From: Acropora yongei | Lineage: Eukaryota; Cnidaria; Anthozoa; Scleractinia; Acroporidae | DNA: 15,000 nt | Direction: 5' to 3' | NCBI GenBank assembly: GCA_014634225.1 | Contig: BLFN01000868.1 | Location: 2,174,781 to 2,189,780, forward strand | In this document: positions 8,793-15,000 of the stretch, piece by piece | Layout of the letters: every line of letters starts with the position of its first letter | How positions within the stretch are numbered: position 1 is the first letter of the stretch | Made by a program: the position numbers and the translations under genes | The notes under the pieces: generated by a model | Databases searched by the model: none | What the model was told of the DNA's origin: nothing | The model's input: only the letters and a program-made list of their open reading frames with translations

Positions 8793-8832
8793 AGATTGGA
8801 AGCAGCTTGTAGAGATTGGAAGCAGCTTGTAG
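8793..8832. repeat. Perfect 20-bp tandem duplication inside the OTU region
   Basis: agattggaagcagcttgtag occurs twice in immediate succession (8793-8812 and 8813-8832). On the minus strand it encodes LQAASNL, a conserved piece of this OTU type. Twenty is not a multiple of three, so the extra copy shifts the reading frame by itself. The two units are identical, so it looks recent. Confidence 0.9.
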
Positions 8833-9220
8833 AGTTAGCTGGTCACCATCAGTGCCGTTCAGAGCCATACTTGCGAGATATTGGCATTGGCTTCACAGAA
8901 CACCTACAAAAAGTTCTAACAGGAAAACCATCAGTGTCACTCGGATTTTGTTCCAGATATTGACAAATTTCTTCTCGTATTGTCCTTTCAGAGCAATATA
9001 TGCCGATGCTGGCAAGGTGATGCGCTATTGCGCTGAACTGGCAATCACCATTTCCATCAGGGTTGAAGACGACATTATACCCCTGTGACGTGAATTCCTC
9101 ATAGACATCCTCTACAGTCATTGGTATGTAAAATTTGCTCCTGGCATTTTTACATCTCTCGCGGGGCAACTGTTGCTTTTTTGCTGATGTATACTTTTTT
9201 CTAGAGTTAGCGTCGGTAAA

Positions 9221-9657
9221 ATATCTTGAAACTCAGCAGTCTCGTGAAAACGATTTGAAAAAATTAAAAATTTATCCAAAGGATTCTTAAAAATGTTACA
9301 ATTTCCTACTTTTGATTAAAAAAAAAGAAATCCTTAGATAAAACGTTTTCAAAAAATTATATTGTGAAGAAGGCATCCATGCCAACTTTCAAGATTTCAC
9401 CGAAAGAAACATGAGAAAAGTGAGCTCGTGTTTCCTTTTTTTGCATCTTTGTGTCATCATACAATTTCGAGACAACCACACGCGCATGCATATCAGAGGG
9501 CCACTTGCGCCACCCGCGAGTTCGAAATTCAAACAACACGGTAAATTGTTTTGAGCTCTTATGTCCTACCTAAAAGCTATTTTTGGAAAAATTAGGACAC
9601 ATGTTTGAAGATAAATTCAAAGAAACGAAAACTCACTCTAGGGATGGCTGCTAGAAT
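9221..9657. other. Spacer between the OTU gene and the exonuclease, no gene supported
   Basis: AT-rich. A minus-strand ORF (9357-9539, 60 codons) reads FRTRGWRKWPSDMHARVVVS and is not recognised. Nothing marks it as an exon of either neighbour. Confidence 0.4.
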
Positions 9658-10548
9658 TCAACCAGTGTGAGTTACGCGTGTTGATGTGGATGTTGGGCAT
9701 GATGGCATTCTCGACAAAATTGCGATGACTCCTTCTTGCCCACCTTGTTTATGCACGTTTTTCAAATCTCCATATGCGAAACCACTCCCGGCAATTTTTT
9801 CTGCAATGTTTTTCGTTATGGTACTATCGTTTCTTTCTGGATTGTACAGCTTTCCTCGGAAGGATTGCAATATTTTGTGCCAACCATCAAGATACTCCAA
9901 GTCCTTGAATGCATGATTTGTGTCGGTGAGTGCAGAGTTTTCGACGAAGGTTCTATTAGACAATTCCAGGTTTGAAGAAAAGAGAATCTTTCTAGGGGCA
10001 AGAACATCTTCCAAGGCATCGATTGCCTTGAAAGTTTGATTAAACAAGGTCTTGTAGAGAGAGGACTGATTAGTCTTCGGAAATGTGCCATCTGCGTTCT
10101 GTAAAGCAGGAAGTTGACTTTTAATGAGTTTTTTGAACAGAGAGAGAGAATCAGCAAACCAGAGATCCATAGATTGGAGCTCAGAAGAGAATTCATTTCC
10201 AGCATTTCCTAAAAGAATTGGAGCATCGAACATGAAGACATTGTGTCCAATGAGAACGGTGCTGTTCTTGGCTATGCTTATGGACTGTGAGAGATAGCTC
10301 TTAAATTAAGCAATCGCACTATCAGAAGGTATAGCTCTTAAAACTTGCTTATCCTTGTACATTTTACGCTCTCCGTTGATCTTTACTATTTTTAGTTTAT
10401 TAACTTTTGAAGCAAGCAAATCGATGTCCTGTGGGCATAATGTACACTGAGAACTTGTGTATAGCAGATTTGTCAGTTACTGATAACTGGCAGATTGTCT
10501 CAGATTTACCTGTTGCATTTGTTTCGGTGTCAAAAATTAAGAAGTTAT
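9658..10548 (-). pseudogene. DEDDh-type 3'-5' exonuclease domain of the fused element protein
   Basis: The minus strand gives the DEDD motifs in order. ExoI is FLIFDTETNATGKSE (D-x-E, 10505-10540). ExoII is GHNVFMFDAPILLGNAG (10205-10245). ExoIII is AIDALEDVLA (around 10001-10024). The usual general-base His (H-x4-D) is replaced by Ile. ExoII to the end is one 191-codon frame (10233-9658), ending naturally at STSTRVTHTG. Upstream, TAA at 10306-10308 and a frame change near 10425-10440 (IMPTG to QDIDLLASKV) break it; another break at ~10550 separates it from the transposase part. DEDDh enzymes trim single-stranded 3' ends or proofread. In an element they could process excised ends or RNA; that role is speculation. 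Nearest relatives by motif are PolC-like/epsilon-type exonucleases. Confidence 0.65.
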
Positions 10549-10660
10549 AGAATGTTATTTTCGTATTTCACTTCTTTTGCAACAGGCCTAAGGGTAATCT
10601 TTGGGACAAAGTCCTCAGTTTCTTTAAACTGGTTATGTGGCATTGCCATTACACGTGCTT
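9970..10660 (-). repeat. Segment duplicated at 6737-7427
   Basis: This part of the transposase-exonuclease gene recurs 3233-3235 bp away in the same orientation. Identity is high up to gtgctt at 10655-10660 (7420-7425 in the other copy) and fades at the other end near 9970-9983. The offset changes from 3233 to 3235 at the GA run, where this copy has two more bases. Only here does the flanking sequence on the 10661 side continue the protein, so this is the source-like copy and the other is the insertion. Confidence 0.85.
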
Positions 10661-11721
10661 GACAATCGGTAATAGGAGAGGACATGATACATGTCAACTT
10701 AAGATTTAGGCCAATACCTGTTTCATAAGTTTTGCCCTCTTGAGATTCTTTCCTGGCTGTCTGTGAGCACTTTTGAGAGTTTAGTTGAGATCTTCTGTGT
10801 TTAAAATCCACAGTTGATTTTCTGATCTTATCTTGAAGAACTTTGGTTGTCATTCTGTTGTTATATTCTGTACAGTATTTTCCAGGCTCGATATTGAGTG
10901 CTTCAAGGGTTTGGCTAACATATCCATATCAGGTATATTAGGTTAGTTTGTGCAACTCCACACACTACACGAAAGTCATTGCTTTCACTTCCCCCATAGA
11001 ACCTGATTTTTGGATCGTTCGAACCATCCACACTGTTTAGAGCTTCATTCCTTTGTGAATTTGTCATGGGGGATCATTTGTCAGCTAATTTGTCAGCCAC
11101 TGCATCAGTACAGCAATCACTGAATATGTTTTCAAGGGCAGATCTCAATTTGTCTCCAAACAAGTCTTTCCCATATGGAAGGTCATAATGTTTATATGAA
11201 ACTGGATCTTGCATGAATCTACACCACTTAGTGTCACAATTTTTATGGTCGCCAAATGCGTGGGGAACAATGCAATTAATGGTTGCCTGGATTGCTTTAG
11301 CATTTCCTTTGTTTTGTGCAAGACCATACGAAAAACACTTTACCAGGTAATTTATTACCTTTTGCGACAAGATGGAGCTGTCGGCAAATTTTGTGTTAAG
11401 GCTTAAATTATATAATCATGTTGTTAACGATCTCTTCATATGTATAATGTCACTAAACTTTTCAACTCCATAAGAGACTTTCTGTCGAATGTGAGCCTCA
11501 GTTGTGGAGTCATCATCTCCAGTATAAAATGCATACTTCACTTTTTGTTTTGGGGCATTGTTAAACATCTCCACAGCTGAGACAGGCTCCATTGCCTTTG
11601 ATGAAGCATTGTGATTTTTGCGACAATCATGTACAAACATGGTATCAATAATGAACTGGTAAGGCCATGTCGAATCGTATTCTTCACATTGCAAAATGAC
11701 AGTGGAGCTAAGTGTATTCAT
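10545..11721 (-). pseudogene. Mutator-like transposase (5'-truncated), fused upstream of the exonuclease
   Basis: Minus-strand blocks follow the order of the Mutator-like transposase proteins common in cnidarians. They are DCRKNHNASSKAMEP, YTGDDDSTTEAHIRQK (acidic cluster at 11509-11520, candidate catalytic Asp), DIIHMKRSL, FSYGLAQNKGNAKAIQATI, IVPHAFGDHKNCDTKWCRF, LPYGKDLFGDKLRSALENIF, TNSQRNEALNSVDGSNDPK and RFYGGSESNDFRVVCGVAQ. After a frame change come VSQTLEALNIEPGKYCTEY and a basic tail with AMPHNQFKETEDFVPKITL leading into the exonuclease. The first 650 bp are one frame with TGA at 11416 and 11074; an insertion of about 7 bp near 10925 shifts the frame. The N-terminal part, expected beyond 11721, is missing, and no terminal repeats were found. 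Transposases of this superfamily cut and paste DNA. This copy cannot be active. Confidence 0.7.
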
Positions 11722-12079
11722 AAAAAACTTAAATTTGAGCTATAGGACTTTTGTGGTGGGATAATAAGAGAAACATTACACTATGGCTAAGTTTCTCCAC
11801 TTAAATAATTCTGACAAAATAATAAAATCAAAAGCTTTGAATAATACTGTATTGTTTAACAACTTTTAGACATAAAAAGCTATGAAATGGGCTTCCTTTA
11901 ATTTAAAATAACATAAACCTCTGTTGGGGCTTCTGAAGATGTTTAGATGTTTAAGCTTGTAAACAATGTTGTCTTATTTCTATTTTGTCTTATTTTTTGA
12001 GAAGGTGATTATAGCTTCAGAGATTTAAAAAGTTGAGGAAAGATCTGCATCTTCTAACGTTACCTGAATGGCAAAAATG
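11722..12079. other. AT-rich spacer, no gene seen
   Basis: No coding frame or repeat was found. If the transposase N-terminus had been retained it should lie here on the minus strand, but no matching block is visible, so the element is truncated or separated by an intron. Confidence 0.45.
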
Positions 12080-12286
12080 GGGTAAGGACAAAACATGGAC
12101 CAGGGGTCCATGGACCCGGTCCATTGTTTTACCAATACAGAAGGTATCCCAAACATTCACAAAAGCTAACCTTAGGCCTAATTAGGCCTAAGGTTAGCTT
12201 TTACAAATGTTTGGGATACTTTTGTATTGGTAAAGCAGTGACCTGTGTTTTGTATCTGCTGGGGGTCCATGTTTTGTCCTTACCCA
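12080..12286. mobile_element. Palindromic MITE, ~207 bp, with target duplication
   Basis: The ends GGGTAAGGACAAAACATGGACC (shown in part: gggtaaggacaaaacatgga, 12080) and the exact complement ending gtccttaccc (12285) form long terminal inverted repeats. The arms pair almost throughout, meeting at cctaattagg (12177-12186). The direct repeat CAAAAATG flanks it (12072-12079 and 12287-12294). Extended to nine bases it is G/ACAAAAATG, one mismatch, as a 9-bp Mutator-type duplication would be; eight bases would suit hAT instead. There is no coding capacity; an 81-codon ORF across it is incidental. The left arm has an extra inner palindrome, gggtccatggaccc (12104-12117). Confidence 0.85.
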
Positions 12287-12294
12287 CAAAAATG

Positions 12295-13589
12295 ACACTG
12301 TTTGATGTTTTGACGGAAGAAGTCAAGATCAATAAGGCGGGTTCCATGTGGAACAGACTCTTTGTGTAACATAACAGCCTATGAAGTAGTTCATCACATG
12401 CGATTTAGATTTACTGACTTCCGAACTCGATTTATACTTTCGGCGTGAACAATTGTTCTTTACCTTTAAACCTCTTGTCTGACAATTGGGAGGAGGCTCG
12501 TTTTCGTCCGTGGTGCTTTAAAAGACAAGTTTCCTTTTAGCACTCGGAGTCGGAGTCTCTTGGAGTCTCCAAGATTTTAATTCCTCTCTCATGGGCCAAT
12601 GCCCTTTTGCTGTTTCGTTTTTCCAAAATGCCCATTAGTACACCGCAAGGTCGTTGGAGTAACTGTTGTTCGAACTGGGGGAGTTACATCCTGCCTTATT
12701 CCAGACAGATTTTTCGCAAATTTGGACGCCATGTTTGTTTACATTTCATTGCAGTTTATCGCGCACGACTTTCACATAGAATTTTTAAAGTTCGCGCGCG
12801 CTCAAAAAACTATAGGGAGCCACCTTAATGAAACACACCTGATTTTCCAATGTATAGGAAACAAACCTTCATTCTGGCTTCTTAGTGGTGAAAGGGTTAG
12901 GGACCAAGATTTTCTTAATTAATTGCGATGCAAGCTCCCAGGACAGGGAAGCATGCCGCCCTAAACGTGTTTGGAATTGCACCAGAAGTCAGACATCCAA
13001 TGGGGCCTCAAAGACTCTACTCTTTCGCAACCAACCAGACCAATTTTCCAGATTCTGAACAACGGACAGAGTTTTAAAGAAGTGTTATATAAATAGGAAC
13101 TTGACATTTACACGCTCCTTCCCACTCGTGTCACTCTTGAGTCTCTGAAGCAAAAGCGAAGATAGCAAAGTATGTCACGCAACAGTGGCAGCAACCTTTT
13201 CTGCTTTTGCAGTTTTGCGACTCCCTAAGAGTACCAAGAAGCAGTGTCGTTCATGCTCTAGAGAGCAGCGATAGAATAAAAGGATTCGAATTCAGCAACA
13301 ACTCCACCTCAGGTGCCATTAAAGATATCTTGCGAAGGGAAAACTTGAATCGGTAAGTGTTATTGTGTTCGAAACTACAGAATATAGGACCTCTGTTTTT
13401 TGAAGGGGGCTGGCTGTAGTGGCTCCGCGGTCGAAGTGAAGAAGTACAGTCATAGAGGGTGATTTTGTTGCCCATTTGATCTTCTTTTTGTTAGGGTGTA
13501 AATTCGTAGAGAACCCTTCAATAGGGGGAGGGTGTGTGTACAAGAAATGAAATGGCCCATTCTGTAGTTTGTCCTTTCTTTATTTACAG
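12295..13589. other. Long spacer, no gene supported
   Basis: Two overlapping plus-strand ORFs at 12599-12922 (107 and 73 codons) have no recognisable motif and no splice context; the longer is rich in Phe/Cys/His. A local CpG-containing patch (ttcgcgcgcgctc, 12790-12803) is unusual for the AT-rich surroundings. The area just before 13590 is pyrimidine-rich and provides the acceptor of the next candidate exon. Confidence 0.4.
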
Positions 13590-13754
13590 ATTGCAGTTTT
13601 ACAAGGTCGTGGAAGGCTCAGATGATTTCCTTTTTCCATTGTGTAGCTGTAGGAAAACAAATTAGGAGGCAGTCTGGAGGGGAAGATGTTGAACTCTGCA
13701 TAATGCATCCAACCATGTCCTCCAGCCAGAGGGTGGTTGGTAATGTCTATTCAG
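13590..13754 (+). CDS. Candidate internal exon, 165 bp, unassigned
   Basis: The segment lies between a strong acceptor (ctttctttatttacag, ending 13589) and a strong donor (ATTCAG|GTATGT, intron from 13755). One frame is fully open: CSFTRSWKAQMISFFHCVAV, ..., VELCIMHPTMSSSQRVVGNV. With two bases before the first full codon and one after the last, the exon is symmetric (phase 1-1) and could be skipped without a frame change. The protein is not recognised. It may equally be an untranslated exon or a chance pairing of splice sites. Confidence 0.3.
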
Positions 13755-14019
13755 GTATGTTTATGAAGCATTCTGTTTAAGATCATGTTTATACTATGAC
13801 ATGAAAAGCTGCTTATTGTCATTTAAATAAATATATAAATTTAAAAAAGTAGGTGTATACGTGACAAAATCGCTGTTTTCAAGGAAAACGCCTTGTTTTT
13901 TAAGCGCTAACCAACTGGTGAACGCTGAAGAACAAGCGGTTTTCTGGCATTTTGCGCGCATTCACGGTTTGAGAAAATGCAAGAAACCTCACTGAAAACT
14001 CCAGTGAATGCGTTGTTTT
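13755..14019. other. AT-rich spacer, presumed intron
   Basis: Follows the candidate donor at 13755. No coding signal is seen; it merges into the GGAAAAC-rich repeat stretch. Confidence 0.35.
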
Positions 14020-14230
14020 GTAAGTGGAAAACAACAAGTAAATGAGAGAAACTCCCGTAAACACCAGTCAACATGCTGTTTAGTGACCGGAAAACTCCGG
14101 CAAAACAACGGAAAACAATTTATTTTCCTGGTGTTCACTGTCGTGGAAAACTGTCGGATAATGGAACGAATACTCGAGTTCACCGTCAGGAAAACAAACA
14201 GAAAACCTCGGATTTTACGATTGGAAAATG
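14020..14230. repeat. Degenerate GGAAAAC-type interspersed repeat
   Basis: Related words recur at irregular 40-60 bp spacing: gtaagtggaaaac (~14027), gtgaccggaaaac (~14083), cactgtcgtggaaaac (~14136), caccgtcaggaaaac (~14179) and acgattggaaaatgc (~14217). A longer match, ccagtgaatgcgttgttttg (14001) with ccagtcaacatgctgtttag (14063), suggests an old ~62-bp tandem unit. The overlapping ORFs on both strands (83, 86 and 64 codons) mirror the repeat and are not taken as genes. Confidence 0.45.
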
Positions 14231-15000
14231 CAAGCGAATGCCGTATTTTGCAATGTTAACCGATTGTTTTCTCTTTCTAAGCAGGCGAACGCCTCTTTTT
14301 TTGCTGTGGGTGTTGTTTTTGACGATACAATGAGGAGCTGTTTGTGACAGGTCAGTACAGTTTGAATCTTTTCATCTTACGGCATATTTTTGTAAGACAG
14401 TTCACTCATTGTCAATTTTTATGAGTTACTGTGAATTTATATGTGTGCTGGACCTAGACTGACTAATGCGCTTCAATAGAAGAATTGATTCCCCTCATAC
14501 TGTGAATTATGTCATCGCAAAATGAATGCAGTTAGTTTTACATTATTTCTCCCAACCTTGCATGGGTTGCAGTTTAAAGCTGAGCATAATGTTGGCTTCC
14601 CTTGTTTTGATATCTTCTTACAAAACTGTACTAAAGGAAGATACACGCCAATGTCTTTTGGATTTAATAGGAGATGCTGTACGGTAGTTGAAAGCTACAC
14701 TGTTAATACATATTTTACACAAACACTGAATTGTTTAGCGACCGGTCATTATTTATGAAGGGGGAGCTATTGTTATTTTCTGGTACAAAGATAAGGGGGA
14801 AGGTAATATGATTCAGCAAGATTTACAGTATAGGAAGTGACTTCAAGAAAGTTAGACTAGTGAACCAGTTTGATAGGATGGGGTATATAGATACTTAAAA
14901 CACTGATACTCTGATAAGTAATTTAATATCATGACATTTGTTGTGTCATCAACATGTGAATTGAAAAACAACACACATGAACATTGTTTGTAAAGACCAC
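14231..15000. other. AT-rich spacer to the window end, no gene seen
   Basis: A plus-strand ORF at 14522-14758 (78 codons) has no recognisable motif or splice context. No repeats, hairpins or RNA genes were identified. Confidence 0.45.

Larger units (their letters stand above)
8109..9220 (-). pseudogene. OTU protease - acidic linker - F-box protein, broken
   Basis: The N-terminal frame (about 9220 to 8849) has a basic leader, then PMTVEDVYEEFTSQGYNVV and NPDGNGDCQFSAIAHHL, the OTU Asp/Cys block with its catalytic Cys. A second frame carries YLASMALNGTDGDQLTLQAA (8892-8823). A third (8792-8109, 219 codons from 8768) has FALGHFLEEAGIHYVSLA, whose HY pair is the OTU catalytic-His end. It continues with ~65 acidic residues, an F-box (residues 101-144) and a C-terminal tail. 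OTU proteins remove ubiquitin; F-box proteins bring substrates to SCF ligases. Damage includes a frame change near the TTTTT run at ~8908, a TGA at ~8895 where related proteins tend to have Trp, and a 20-bp duplication at 8793-8832. The three blocks fall in family order on one strand, so I read them as one decayed gene. Introns between the blocks are possible but no GT/AG pairs are evident. Confidence 0.65.

Noticed and set aside
9816..10205. 129-codon minus ORF overlapping the exonuclease
   Set aside because: Shadow frame of the exonuclease. The overlapping 191-codon frame carries the DEDD motifs.
12124..12369. 81-codon plus ORF
   Set aside because: Runs through the palindromic MITE; the frame is a consequence of the inverted repeat.
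12599..12922. 107-codon plus ORF as a gene
   Set aside because: No motif, no start or splice context, and the composition resembles its non-coding surroundings.
14008..14333. Overlapping ORFs with repeated VSGK/VTGK-like words
   Set aside because: The protein repeats follow from the GGAAAAC-type DNA repeat, occur in several frames on both strands and match no family.
1..15000. CRISPR array, operons, tRNA or rRNA genes
   Set aside because: No regularly spaced short repeats, no tightly packed ORFs with ribosome-binding sites, and no cloverleaf or conserved rRNA sequence was seen.

Overview
The window looks like AT-rich, gene-poor DNA from an invertebrate animal genome, most probably an anthozoan cnidarian such as a stony coral or sea anemone. 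There is no operon layout. Candidate splice acceptors and donors occur, coding blocks are short and separated by AT-rich spacers, and the best recognisable proteins (Mutator-like transposase, HECT-like, OTU) belong to families I know as expanded in cnidarian genomes. The assignment to a lineage is inference. No intact, single-frame gene was found; nearly all coding signal is decayed or fragmentary.

Layout. 1-2500: repeats and spacer, with a degenerate ~60-bp minisatellite (169-330) and a compact structured block (1810-2022). 2515-2765 (-): remnant of a RING plus TRAF-type zinc-finger protein. 2906-3420 (+): an open region with a repeated CGTCATTTCC block and a good splice donor; uncertain. 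3638-4327: two copies of a short foldback repeat. 4688-7520 (+): pieces of a HECT-like E3 ubiquitin-ligase gene. Its HECT block is cut between neighbouring codons by a ~690-bp foreign segment (6737-7427). 8109-9220 (-): a broken gene joining an OTU cysteine protease domain, an acidic linker and an F-box. 9658-11721 (-): a decayed element gene fusing a Mutator-like transposase to a DEDDh 3'-5' exonuclease. The segment inside the HECT gene is a second, truncated copy of this exonuclease. 12080-12286: a palindromic MITE flanked by an 8-bp direct repeat. 13590-13754 (+): one candidate exon. The rest is spacer or low-grade repeat.

How the parts relate. Two themes stand out. First, four unrelated pieces of ubiquitin machinery lie within 7 kb: RING/TRAF, HECT-like, OTU and F-box. 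Second, mobile DNA has reshaped them: a transposase-exonuclease gene, its fragment inserted in the HECT gene, and a MITE whose near 9-bp target duplication would suit a Mutator-type transposase. The two exonuclease copies share the same stop codon and frameshifts, so they derive from an already broken parent. The most unusual architectures are the transposase-exonuclease fusion and the OTU-F-box fusion.
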